From positions 85,371 to 149,370 of the forward strand of contig SFOB01000008.1 in assembly GCA_004554075.1 (NCBI GenBank): a DNA stretch of 64,000 nt. Reading direction: 5' to 3'. A program made the translations under genes and the position numbers. Below the pieces are notes generated by a model. The model saw only the letters and a list, made by a program, of their open reading frames with translations, was not told the origin of the DNA and made no database searches. Below, in pieces: positions 32,345-40,917 of this stretch. Origin of the DNA: Treponema sp. (GTDB lineage: Bacteria > Spirochaetota > Spirochaetia > Treponematales > Treponemataceae). Every line of letters begins with the position of its first letter. Within the stretch, counting starts at the first letter, position 1.

Positions 32345-35300
32345 TGAATAAAAAACGTCTCGCCCTGTTTGCGGGTATTCTGATTTCCCTCAGCCTTTCA
32401 CTTTTTGCTCAGCAGATTTCTGTAAAGCAGGATGAAAAAGGCTGGCGCCTTATGGATGGTAAAAAGGAAATTGAAGTAAAAGGAATCGTATGGTCTTATA
32501 CACCAATCGGTGAAACTCATACCTATGATCTCTGGTCAAAGAGTGATGAGTTTATTGAACGCATGATTGATACAGATATGCCTCTTCTTCAGGCAATGGG
32601 TGTAAATGCAATTCGCTGCTTCAGTGATATTCCTCCACGCTGGATTGAATATATCTACACAAAGTACGGCATCTACACAATCGTAAATAATCTTCTTGGC
32701 CGCTATGGTGTAACAGTTAATGGCACCTGGTATGCAAATACAGATTATTCTGATTATTACACACGCGAAGCACTTGTAAATATGGCAGTAGAAACTGCAG
32801 AAAAATACAAGGGTGTAAACGGTGTTCTCATGTACATGTTCGGTAACGAAAGTAACTACGGACTTGTATGGAAAGGATCAGATATTGAAAACCTTCCGGT
32901 TGGAGAACAGGATGTTGTAAAAGCAGGTTACCTCTACAGCCTTCTCGAAGAGGCAATGGCAGCTTGTAAAGAAATTGATCCTTCAAAGCCGGTTGGTATT
33001 GTAAACGGTGATACACAGTATCTTGACCTCATCAAAATACTTTGTCCTTCTCTGGATATTCTTGGTGTAAATGCTTACCGTGGTTACCGCTTCTATGACT
33101 CCTTCTACGAGAATGTTGCAGAAGTTCTTGGAAAGCCTCTTATGTTTACTGAATCTGGTGCAGATGCTTACAACGAACTTACACATCAGGAAGATCAGTA
33201 TGCTCAGATGACTTACCTTATGAGCCAGTGGAAAGAAATCTACCAGCAGGGTTATGGTAAAGGCCGTTCGCAGAATGTAATCGGTGGATTCGTTTTCGAA
33301 TGGGTTGATGAATGGTGGAAGCATTATCAGAATAAAGAACTTGATATCCACAACGATACAGGTACCTGGTCTAACTCTGGTTATGAACTGGACTATCGTG
33401 ATGGATTAAACAACATGGACGAGGAATGGTTTGGTATTTGTGCACAGAGCAAACTTACAGACCGTGGAATCAATAAGAGAATCCCTCGTGCCGCTTATTA
33501 TCTCCTTCAGGATATCTGGAAGCTTTCTCTCTATAAGTCTACAGAAGCTGATATTGAAAAAGCATTTGCTTCTCTCAATACTGCAATGTACCTTTCAAGA
33601 GGAAATGAAAAATCAATTAAAGAAATCATCAATCAGAATAACCTTGTAAAAATTGATACTCTCGATGCAACTATCCAGGTTAATACTCCGGTTTATCTCA
33701 ACAGACTCTGGGGTGCCATTAAAGATAATACTGATGTAAAAGATTCTTTTGCTTACCTCAACTCAAAAGATGAAAATCATAAAACAACAGTAAGTGCAGA
33801 AACTACTCTCGGTCTTACAGTTACACCGCTTGAAAATCTTTCCGGCTCAGTAGTTATCAAAGCCTGGAATGATGCACCAAGAACAGCACTTGGTGATGAG
33901 TATGCTTCGTATTATAAAAAAGGTCCGGATTCTTCTGACAAACAGCCTGCAAGTGAACTTAAGTATATTGATTTGTATGCTGCTTCTTTGAACTATTCAG
34001 GAACTTATCTTGATATAAACGGATATTACCATACAGGTCATGCAAGCTTTGAAAATACTGGAGATATTTTCAGCATCTCTAAAGAAGCCTTCGACATCAT
34101 TGGTTATGATACCTACGGTTCAAAGGCTCCAATTGCACTTGAACTTACAGGAAAGAATATTCTTCAGGGACTTTCTATTATTGGTGGTCCGGAAATCTGG
34201 GGTGGAGCAAAGCCACAGATTCAGATGAACTACTACCGCTGGTTCCCTACAGAATCTCTGCTTGTTCCAGATTTCACAATCGGTGCAGTTTATGCAGAAG
34301 AGTTTGGTGCAAAAACAAATGCAAAACTTGATCCTTATAATGCGTACGGTGCCGGAAGAAAGATTTCTCTTTATGGTGAAGCCGTTATTGATCCTTATGT
34401 AACATTAAAACTTGCTGCCCTTCATGCTGGAAGTGAGAAGCTTGGTGCAAAGTATACAAATCAGGATGGTAAGGCAGATGTAATTACTTTCCTTGATACT
34501 CTTGGCGGATACGTACAGCTTGGAACAAGTTTTGTGCCACACACTTACATTTATGCAAATGGAATCTATCGAGGTCTTGTTGCAGAAACAAATCCTGCAG
34601 AGGTTCGTGGCAGCTTCTTTACTGCAGACTCTGGAGCTGGAAACAGAATCGAAGCTCAGATTGGAGTTGATGCTTCTTATGGTGATTTCGTATTCAAGCC
34701 AGTTATTCGTGCCCGCACTCCGTTACAGCAGCCTAAGGGACGCAGTCTTCTTTCCGGCTCACCATTTATCGTAGGTGTAGGAAACCGTCAGGCAATCGAA
34801 ATTGAAGCAGTTCTTACTTATGACCCTGAAGGAGCAACCTGGTTCCACGAGTGGAATAGCGATGATATTGAAGGTGCGAAGTTTGCCTTCTCTATTAGCG
34901 GAATGTACACCCTCTATGCAGGAAAAACAGATAACCTCCCATATAAGAGTAACAACTGGACAACTGTAACAAGCAGTAAGTCTGGAACTAAATACAGTGA
35001 TATGGAATGGTACGATGGTGGAGCTCTCCCGGCTCAGTGGAATCTCTGGCAGGTTGGAGCAAGAATTGTTACAAATCCACTTCCAGGACTCCGCATTATC
35101 GCAACAGCAGACGGTGGTTGTCTTGGTGCCCTCACAGGTGCTTATGAAGCAGCTGGTAATCCGGAATTGATTTACTTCGCAAATGTTGGTCTTGCTGCCC
35201 GTTACAATCACTGGATAGCTTCAACTAACTGGTCTTTCAATGCCTGGGGCCCAGAAAGCTGGTGGCGAAACTTCAATATGGTTTTCCCATTACAGTTCAG

Positions 35301-35490
35301 CTTTGATATTGCCTACGGTTTTGGAAATCAGCCTTCATTCCAGGATGCAACAAACAGAATCGGTATAAAGGTTAATGGTCGTAAGTTCGGACAGTACAGT
35401 CAGGATCCATACGGTGCTTTGCCAAAGGGTGCTCCTGTAAACGGTTCAACTTATTTTGAAATCACAACTTATTTGAATATAGGAATTTAA
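32344..35490 (+). CDS. clan GH-A glycosidase fused to a probable outer-membrane beta-barrel
   Basis: 1048 residues from the ATG at 32344, which overlaps the previous stop; GAGGAGG lies upstream. Signal peptide to about residue 24 (SLSLFAQ). Residues about 25-400 are a GH2/GH5-like TIM barrel: acid/base Glu in MFGNESNYG (about 168), nucleophile in MFTESGADAY (about 269), and FVFEWVDEWWK beyond. Residues about 440-1048 are a long run of alternating polar/hydrophobic strands ending in TYFEITTYLNIGI, as in outer-membrane barrels. I infer a surface-displayed glucanase or transglycosylase tethered by its own barrel. The exact GH family is unclear. Confidence 0.8.
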   Translation: MNKKRLALFAGILISLSLSLFAQQISVKQDEKGWRLMDGKKEIEVKGIVWSYTPIGETHTYDLWSKSDEFIERMIDTDMPLLQAMGVNAIRCFSDIPPRWIEYIYTKYGIYTIVNNLLGRYGVTVNGTWYANTDYSDYYTREALVNMAVETAEKYKGVNGVLMYMFGNESNYGLVWKGSDIENLPVGEQDVVKAGYLYSLLEEAMAACKEIDPSKPVGIVNGDTQYLDLIKILCPSLDILGVNAYRGYRFYDSFYENVAEVLGKPLMFTESGADAYNELTHQEDQYAQMTYLMSQWKEIYQQGYGKGRSQNVIGGFVFEWVDEWWKHYQNKELDIHNDTGTWSNSGYELDYRDGLNNMDEEWFGICAQSKLTDRGINKRIPRAAYYLLQDIWKLSLYKSTEADIEKAFASLNTAMYLSRGNEKSIKEIINQNNLVKIDTLDATIQVNTPVYLNRLWGAIKDNTDVKDSFAYLNSKDENHKTTVSAETTLGLTVTPLENLSGSVVIKAWNDAPRTALGDEYASYYKKGPDSSDKQPASELKYIDLYAASLNYSGTYLDINGYYHTGHASFENTGDIFSISKEAFDIIGYDTYGSKAPIALELTGKNILQGLSIIGGPEIWGGAKPQIQMNYYRWFPTESLLVPDFTIGAVYAEEFGAKTNAKLDPYNAYGAGRKISLYGEAVIDPYVTLKLAALHAGSEKLGAKYTNQDGKADVITFLDTLGGYVQLGTSFVPHTYIYANGIYRGLVAETNPAEVRGSFFTADSGAGNRIEAQIGVDASYGDFVFKPVIRARTPLQQPKGRSLLSGSPFIVGVGNRQAIEIEAVLTYDPEGATWFHEWNSDDIEGAKFAFSISGMYTLYAGKTDNLPYKSNNWTTVTSSKSGTKYSDMEWYDGGALPAQWNLWQVGARIVTNPLPGLRIIATADGGCLGALTGAYEAAGNPELIYFANVGLAARYNHWIASTNWSFNAWGPESWWRNFNMVFPLQFSFDIAYGFGNQPSFQDATNRIGIKVNGRKFGQYSQDPYGALPKGAPVNGSTYFEITTYLNIGI

Positions 35491-35494
35491 GTTT

Positions 35495-36328
35495 ATGAAA
35501 AAGCAGCTTTCTTTTAGTTTAAGATTGCTGCTGCTTTCAGGAGTAGCAGCAATAATGAGTGTGTCTTGTATCTTCCTTCCTCCAAAGGAAACAGTAGAAA
35601 AGCTCACGAAGGATGATCTCACTTGTGTATGGCAGGACGAATTTGAGTATGAGGGTGTTCCAGATACATCTAAGTGGAAGTACCAGACAGGTAAAGGTAA
35701 TAATGGTTGGGGTAATAATGAACTACAGTATTACACGGATAATACTACAAGTCCAGACACCGCAATTGTTGAAGATGGTCACTTGAAAATAAAAGCCTAT
35801 AACAATGGTTCTGGGTGGAAGAGTGCCCGCCTTAATTCTAAGCAGAGCTGGAAGTATGGTTACATTGAAGCCCGCATGAAGATTACAGATCGTCCTGGAG
35901 CATGGCCTGCATTCTGGATGATGCCACAGGGAAGAGCAGATTGGCCTGCTTGTGGTGAAATTGACATTATGGAAAATGCACCAGCAACTGCTGGTAATCA
36001 TACAATATTCAGCAGCCTGCATGCGGATGGTCATAATTCAGCAACTCCTGCAAGTATTGGAAGAAAGAAGTTTGATGCAAATCTTTCTTCAGAATGGCAT
36101 ACAGTTGGAGTTTTGTGGAATGGTCAAAGAATCACTGCTTATTATGATGATGTAGCTGTTGGCAGTTATGATAATGATGGCAGCGGAGTAGTGAACTGGC
36201 CCTATGATCAGAACTTCTATATCATCCTGAATCTTGCTATTGGCGGAAAGCTTGGTGGTGATGCTTACGTTGGAGATTTAAACGGACAGGCAGAATTTCT
36301 TGTAGATTACGTTCGCGTTTACCAGTAA
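35495..36328 (+). CDS. GH16 endo-beta-1,3(4)-glucanase (laminarinase), lipoprotein
   Basis: 277 residues. Lipobox in MSVSCIF (about Cys 25). The GH16 catalytic signature E-x-D-x-x-E is GEIDIMENA (about 153-161), and flanking family motifs GYIEARMKI, AFWMMP and YDDVAVGSYD are present. The insertion-free site favours beta-1,3-glucanase/lichenase activity. It begins 4 bases after the fusion gene, so they are one operon. Lipidation places it at the cell surface or periplasm, together with the two binding lipoproteins downstream. Confidence 0.94.
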   Translation: MKKQLSFSLRLLLLSGVAAIMSVSCIFLPPKETVEKLTKDDLTCVWQDEFEYEGVPDTSKWKYQTGKGNNGWGNNELQYYTDNTTSPDTAIVEDGHLKIKAYNNGSGWKSARLNSKQSWKYGYIEARMKITDRPGAWPAFWMMPQGRADWPACGEIDIMENAPATAGNHTIFSSLHADGHNSATPASIGRKKFDANLSSEWHTVGVLWNGQRITAYYDDVAVGSYDNDGSGVVNWPYDQNFYIILNLAIGGKLGGDAYVGDLNGQAEFLVDYVRVYQ

Positions 36329-36352
36329 ATCAAAACAGAAAAAATAACACCT

Positions 36353-36385
36353 TTCTGAAAATTACAGGTCTTTTAATTTTCAGAA
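36353..36385 (+). other. 12-bp-stem hairpin between GH16 and the binding lipoprotein
   Basis: TTCTGAAAATTA / TAATTTTCAGAA with a 9-base loop and no T-run. It is likely an mRNA processing or stabilising element or partial barrier within the operon rather than a classical terminator. Confidence 0.6.
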
Positions 36386-36427
36386 TTCGAGAGAGAATAA
36401 AAAGTGAAAGAAAATCAGGAGGCTTAT

Positions 36428-37084
36428 ATGAAAAAAGTTCTTAAGCTCATTGCAGCTCTCGGAATGATTTCTTTGATGTTGTCGTTCGTTAGTTGTAACT
36501 TACTAACCGAAGCAGAGCTCATTGCAAGAAACAATGAAACTCCAGGTTCAGTTGGTAGTGGAACTGTTGGTAGTGGCAGTGGTTCTGGAAGCGGAAGCTC
36601 AGATACTATTGGAACATCATGGGGAGCTCTCTTTGCAAGTACTGAACATAATTCAGTTGATTTGCAGGTATGGCAGGGCTTTGATGCAGAGTTCGATTCA
36701 GAATACGGAATGAAAGCTACTGTTATTGGTTCACAATGGTTTGGTGGTGCTATCGTACAGAATAGTGGTCCAACACCTGCAAACAGTATCTATTACGATA
36801 TGTCTTCAGTTGCAAAGGTTACTTTTAAGGTAAAGGCAAGTAAGGGAATGACAATCTGGGCTGGTTATTCAAACCAGAATCAGACAGATTCCTTTGTTAA
36901 GCAAAATATTAATGTAACAACAGATTGGCAGACAATAACAGTTACCAGTCCTGGCGTAGCTAAGGCATGGTCAATCTTCGCCTTTGGTAGTGACGGCTCT
37001 ACTAATGGTGCATGGGTTGCCTTTAAGGATGTTACATATTTTGACGCTTCGGGCAAGAGTTTATCCCTCAAATACGCGCAATAA
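36428..37084 (+). CDS. glycan-binding-type lipoprotein with Gly/Ser linker
   Basis: 218 residues from the ATG at 36428, preceded by AGGAGG; an upstream GTG at 36404 is not needed. Lipobox in FVSCNLL (about Cys 23). A Gly/Ser linker (VGSGTVGSGSGSGSGSS, about 40-60) leads to a beta-sandwich of about 150 residues with many aromatic residues (WQGFDAEFD, SQWFGGA, TIWAGYSNQN), a CBM-like composition. No catalytic motif. Probably holds glucan near the GH16 enzyme; inferred from architecture and position. Confidence 0.72.
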   Translation: MKKVLKLIAALGMISLMLSFVSCNLLTEAELIARNNETPGSVGSGTVGSGSGSGSGSSDTIGTSWGALFASTEHNSVDLQVWQGFDAEFDSEYGMKATVIGSQWFGGAIVQNSGPTPANSIYYDMSSVAKVTFKVKASKGMTIWAGYSNQNQTDSFVKQNINVTTDWQTITVTSPGVAKAWSIFAFGSDGSTNGAWVAFKDVTYFDASGKSLSLKYAQ

Positions 37085-37111
37085 AAAAATAAAAAAAATA
37101 AGGAGCAAAAC

Positions 37112-38668
37112 ATGAAAAAAATTAAGTTTTTAGGAGCAGCTGTTTTGGCAGCCTCTCTGATTTTTGCAGGCTGTTCATCACCGGCAGGAGCAGCCCCAGA
37201 AATTAACAATCCAATCGACAACAACGAAAACAACAATGAAACTGGCCAGGAAAACAACAATAATAACAACAACAATGAGAATGGCCAGAATGAAAACAAC
37301 AACAACCAGAACAACAACAATGAGCAGAATGAAAACAGCAATCAGAATAACGAGAATAATGGTGAAAATAGTGGAAGCGAAACTCATAACTATACAGCAC
37401 CTGCTATAACTGATTATTACAAAAATTATCTTGTAAGTTCGCCGGCTGTTGCTTCAAATAAAACTATTGCAGACTGGGGAGCTGGTTCAACAGCAGCTCC
37501 AAATGCAGATGGAACCTGGACAATTTCGGCTTCAGATTCTATGTGGACTGGAGTAGGAGGCATTTGTGCTCCATTTACAGGTCTTGAAGCAGGATCTCTT
37601 TCAAATTATGAATACATTGTTTTCACAATTGATACAACAAACTATGTAATCAATAATACAGACGATGGTGCTGGTAACTGCGGTGTAAATATTAAAGTTC
37701 CTGATGTTCAGAAGGATATTTCAAACAATTATGTTGAAACTGGAAAAGTAAGAACTTACTATGCTCCAATGTCATTGTTTGAGTCAGCTCCTGAAACAGC
37801 AAATGAATTTGCAATTATTATTGGAGGTTCAGGTTCATTAAAGTTGAATGAAGTTTATTTTGCTGCAGCACAAGATCCTGCAAACAAGCCTGTTTCTTCA
37901 ATTTCTATAACACCAGCCAGTGCAAATATTGAAGCAGGTAGTACTTCAAATTTCATTGTAAAAGATTCAAACTTCGTTGATGTTACATCTTCTGCAAGTT
38001 TCGAGATTACTGGAACAGCCGCTGAAGGATGTTCTATTGATGCTGGAGTGTTTACAGCAGGTACTACTGCTGGTGATGTTACTATTACAGCAACTTATAC
38101 TGTTGATGGAAAAGTATTTAGTGCAGCTGCAAATGTTGTGATTGTGGTAAAAGCAACAACAGCAAAAGAATTGTTAGATCCAACTTCAGAAGGTTTTAAG
38201 CTTGATAATGTTTTACCATTTGTAAATACAGTTGACTGGGGTGGAACAAATACATCTCCAACTGCAGAACAGGTTAATGGCATAGATGCAATAGTTTGTA
38301 CAGTTCCTGAAGAAGGAATTGGTGGCTGGGGTATTAGTGCTGCATGGCAGGGACCTGCTGGAGAAAAAATCAGTCTCATTGGATACGACAGTATCTCAAT
38401 AACTGTAAAGGATGAATTTGGAGAAGGAAAAGCATTTACTTCTGCTATTCTCAAAATCAAAGCTGCTACAGAAATTGAGAAAAATGTAAACGTATCTGAA
38501 CCTGATGCAGATGGTTGGAGAACAATAACAATTTCTCTTTCTGAGTATTCAGACATTGATTTAGGTTCAGTTGTTTGCATTCATCTTGCAAATTGGTCAG
38601 ATGCACCAGCCGCAGGTGGAAAACTTTATATCAGTAAAGTGACACTTAATCCTGCTGCTGCAGAATAA
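37112..38668 (+). CDS. lipoprotein with Asn-rich linker and tandem CBM-like domains
   Basis: 518 residues. Lipobox in IFAGCSS (about Cys 21). Residues about 30-92 are an Asn/Glu/Gln linker encoded by AAC-rich repeats. A CBM-like domain follows (about 95-250), then an Ig-like/Big_2 domain (ISITPASANIEAG to AAANVVIVV, about 268-345), then a second CBM-like domain (about 350-518). No catalytic residues found. It is the last gene of the cluster and followed by a terminator. The long linker would let the binding domains reach beyond the cell surface. Confidence 0.75.
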   Translation: MKKIKFLGAAVLAASLIFAGCSSPAGAAPEINNPIDNNENNNETGQENNNNNNNNENGQNENNNNQNNNNEQNENSNQNNENNGENSGSETHNYTAPAITDYYKNYLVSSPAVASNKTIADWGAGSTAAPNADGTWTISASDSMWTGVGGICAPFTGLEAGSLSNYEYIVFTIDTTNYVINNTDDGAGNCGVNIKVPDVQKDISNNYVETGKVRTYYAPMSLFESAPETANEFAIIIGGSGSLKLNEVYFAAAQDPANKPVSSISITPASANIEAGSTSNFIVKDSNFVDVTSSASFEITGTAAEGCSIDAGVFTAGTTAGDVTITATYTVDGKVFSAAANVVIVVKATTAKELLDPTSEGFKLDNVLPFVNTVDWGGTNTSPTAEQVNGIDAIVCTVPEEGIGGWGISAAWQGPAGEKISLIGYDSISITVKDEFGEGKAFTSAILKIKAATEIEKNVNVSEPDADGWRTITISLSEYSDIDLGSVVCIHLANWSDAPAAGGKLYISKVTLNPAAAE

Positions 38669-38697
38669 TATATAGAAAAATCTCTCCTATTCCCTTT

Positions 38698-38731
38698 GCT
38701 GGTCTCTGCGTTGCAGGGGCCGGCTTTTTTT
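38698..38731 (+). terminator. terminator of the beta-glucan cluster
   Basis: GCTGGT..CTGC, GTT, GCAG..GCCGGC hairpin (38698-38724) followed by seven T. Confidence 0.88.
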
Positions 38732-38850
38732 ATTGTTTTATAAATTTATTATTCTTTCATTCCTGCAATAACAAAACTTTAAAATCTTTTTTTCGAAAAT
38801 ACTTCCTAAAACATTACAAGTACTTCTATTTATATATAGGAGGAAAATAT

Positions 38851-38910
38851 ATGCAACAAATTCTTTGTTTACAAAATGTATTACACGGAGTATTATATTA
38901 TGGAATTTGA
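38851..38910 (+). promoter_or_regulatory. leader ORF overlapping brnT start
   Basis: TAGGAGG followed by ATG at 38851 opens a 19-codon ORF (MQQILCLQNV...) in another frame. It ends at the TGA at 38908-38910, 11 bases inside brnT. It has a much better ribosome binding site than brnT itself, so it probably controls toxin translation. Confidence 0.45.
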
Positions 38911-39172
38911 ATGGGATGAAATAAAAAATGAAAAGAATAAAAGAAATCATGGAATTTCTTTTGAAACGGCTGCCTTCGTATTCAATGATGTAAATCGTAT
39001 TGAAATATATGATGCTCTACATAGTAAAATAAATGAAGACAGATATATTACGATTGGAAAGGTTCGAAAAATCCTTTATGTAGTTTATACAGAACGGGAA
39101 GATAAAATCAGAATTATTTCCGCTCGATTAGCAGAAAAAAGAGAGAAGGAGATTTATTATGTCAATAACTAA
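38900..39172 (+). CDS. brnT: BrnT family toxin
   Basis: 90 residues from the ATG at 38900 (GGAG 9 bases upstream). Family pattern: FEWDEIKNEKNKRNHGISFETAAFVF, then RYITIGK, LYVVYTER and RIISARLAEKRE. BrnT is a RelE-fold ribonuclease toxin that stops translation. Its last 14 bases overlap brnA, the usual brnTA arrangement. A strong leader ORF overlaps its start. The catalytic Arg/Glu region near the C-terminus looks intact, so I expect an active toxin. Confidence 0.93.
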   Translation: MEFEWDEIKNEKNKRNHGISFETAAFVFNDVNRIEIYDALHSKINEDRYITIGKVRKILYVVYTEREDKIRIISARLAEKREKEIYYVNN

Positions 39173-39473
39173 ATATACTCTTGAACCAGATGCAAAACCT
39201 ACAAAAGCTCAAATTAAAGAAATAAAAGAAGCATCCAAAAAGCCTGTTGTTTATGATGAGGATTCTCCAAAACTTACTGATGAACAGCTTTCAGAATTTG
39301 CTAAAATTGCAAAACAGCAAAGGGAAGAAAGAAAAAAGAAAGTCATTGCTTTACGCGTAAATACTTCTACTCTTGAAAAAGCAAAAAAACTGGGGAAGGG
39401 GTATACCGCAATTTTAAGTAGAATGATCGATTTGTGTATTGATGATAAGGAATTATTAAAAAAATGCCTGTAA
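39159..39473 (+). CDS. brnA: BrnA family antitoxin
   Basis: 104 residues. The N-terminal half is charged and flexible; the C-terminal half (VIALRVNTSTLEKAKKLGKGYTAILSRMID) is the DNA-binding ribbon-helix-helix-like segment typical of BrnA. It neutralises BrnT and represses the operon. Overlaps brnT by 14 bases. A repeat hairpin that could act as terminator follows the stop. Confidence 0.92.
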   Translation: MSITKYTLEPDAKPTKAQIKEIKEASKKPVVYDEDSPKLTDEQLSEFAKIAKQQREERKKKVIALRVNTSTLEKAKKLGKGYTAILSRMIDLCIDDKELLKKCL

Positions 39474-39479
39474 AAAAAG

Positions 39480-39502
39480 ATCCTCGGGGCAAGCCCGAGG
39501 AT
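39480..39502. repeat. ATCCTCGGG/CCCGAGGAT hairpin with GTCAT-type flank
   Basis: Perfect 9-bp stem with a 5-base loop, followed by GACATGACG. A short member of the GTCAT-type intergenic repeats; lies between the convergent brnA and DUF1015 gene. Confidence 0.7.
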
Positions 39503-39535
39503 GACATGACGTTATCGTTTTAGTTCGACAAGCTT

Positions 39536-40870
39536 CTAGAAAAGCTTTCTGCATTCCAGGTAGAAACGCTTTTCATCTGCTTCGCCCATGCTGAAGCTTT
39601 TACGTGGGAGAGGTCCGCGGCCGTTGATGGTTTCAAAGAAGCTGTCTTTTGCAATTGGCGGCAGAAGAATTCCTACAGCGTTATCACGTTCACCAAGTTT
39701 AAGGACTTCTTCATTTCCGTGGATGTAGTCAATCTCTGGAGCCTTTCCATCAATCTTTGTAGAACTCTTAAGGAAAGAATCGATTTCCGGCTGAAGTCTT
39801 GCAACAGCGAGTTCTTTAATTCCTGTTTTCAAAAGAACGTATTTCTGTTCGCCGTCTAATTTATAGGCAAAGCCAAAACTTGCGGCAGAAGCCTTAACTG
39901 CAGCATCAAGTTCTGCGGCACTGCTGATTTCGCTTATAGAGCCTTCAAGCTTATCAGCCAGATATAAAATCAAACTCTTTACATCGCAATCAAAAATAAC
40001 TCTGTGAATTGGTTCAAATGTAAGGCCTGTGTCGTAAATATTTACAATCTCTACAAGGGCATAGCGAACAGGGCATTCTTTCAAAGCAGCTTCATCTGCA
40101 CCCTGAGCAAGCAGTTTTTCTTTATGTTCATCCCATACAGCCTTTGCAGTTGCAAGAGAATGGTTTCCGTCTCCTACAGCAAAGAGGAAGGTAGAGCCGT
40201 CTGGGGCGCGGTTGGCATCTGCGATTTTTGAAACTGCATCTGTAACAGCAGAAATCTCATCATCACTTTCTACTGCCCAGCCTGTAATTGAACCGCCCTT
40301 GCACATAAGTTCTCCGTCATACACCGGAGTCTTTCCCTTAACAAGCTTGCCAGCTCCGCCAATCAGTAAATCATCTTTATCATCAACTAAGAGCATAATG
40401 TGAGGAAGTTCAAGAGCAGCACCACGGCGAATCTCCATGCGTGGAGGAATGCGCTCTACAATTGTTGCTTCTGTGGCGCGGATATTTGCCTTACTGAAAG
40501 GCTTCCATTCGTAAGTTTCAAGGTCTATCTGAGTAACAAGGCCCCGGCGCATACGGCCAAAAGCTGTTTTTCTTTCTATATAAATCATGCTTTTGCGGGG
40601 TGAATCAAAAACTCCCTCTTCAAGATAAGACTTCATTGTCTCGCGGATTTTTCCAATGCGTTCTGCCTTGTCTGGAGAGTTCAGATAAACTTCCGGCAAA
40701 ATCAGGTTGAGGGTAGAAGGCTTTCCACTGGCCGCTGCTTCCGCTTTTTTCCAGTAATCAAGATCCTGAGTGTACTGGTCGCAGGCAATTACAGACCAGC
40801 TCTTTACATCAATATTTTTTGGCAAAAGGATTTCCGGCACGCGGATTCCAAAATCTTCAATCTTTTTCAT
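39536..40870 (-). CDS. DUF1015 family protein
   Basis: 444 residues, the usual DUF1015 length, cytoplasmic. Family-typical segments are WSVIACDQYTQDLDYW (about 25-40), YIERKTAFGRMRRGLV, VGDGNHSLATAKAVW (about 235-250) and a GILLPPIAKDSFFETI end. The function is not established; the GDGNHSLA motif suggests a nucleotide or phosphate-binding enzyme. It starts 47 bp from the divergent rpoN start, with interleaved promoters. TATACT lies 7 bases before the ATG. Confidence 0.9.
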   Translation of the reverse strand: MKKIEDFGIRVPEILLPKNIDVKSWSVIACDQYTQDLDYWKKAEAAASGKPSTLNLILPEVYLNSPDKAERIGKIRETMKSYLEEGVFDSPRKSMIYIERKTAFGRMRRGLVTQIDLETYEWKPFSKANIRATEATIVERIPPRMEIRRGAALELPHIMLLVDDKDDLLIGGAGKLVKGKTPVYDGELMCKGGSITGWAVESDDEISAVTDAVSKIADANRAPDGSTFLFAVGDGNHSLATAKAVWDEHKEKLLAQGADEAALKECPVRYALVEIVNIYDTGLTFEPIHRVIFDCDVKSLILYLADKLEGSISEISSAAELDAAVKASAASFGFAYKLDGEQKYVLLKTGIKELAVARLQPEIDSFLKSSTKIDGKAPEIDYIHGNEEVLKLGERDNAVGILLPPIAKDSFFETINGRGPLPRKSFSMGEADEKRFYLECRKLF

Positions 40871-40877
40871 AAATGCA

Positions 40878-40883
40878 AGTATA
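40878..40883 (-). promoter_or_regulatory. -10 box of the DUF1015 gene
   Basis: TATACT on the minus strand, 7 bases before the ATG at 40870. It lies within the roughly 47-bp region shared with the rpoN promoter. Confidence 0.55.
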
Positions 40884-40901
40884 CAGTTTGACTTGGATTT
40901 A

Positions 40902-40910
40902 TGCTATAAT
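40902..40910 (+). promoter_or_regulatory. extended -10 of rpoN
   Basis: TGCTATAAT, 7 bases before the ATG at 40918, with TTGACT (40888-40893) too close to serve as the -35. No ribosome binding site. Confidence 0.6.
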
Positions 40911-40917
40911 AAAATCG

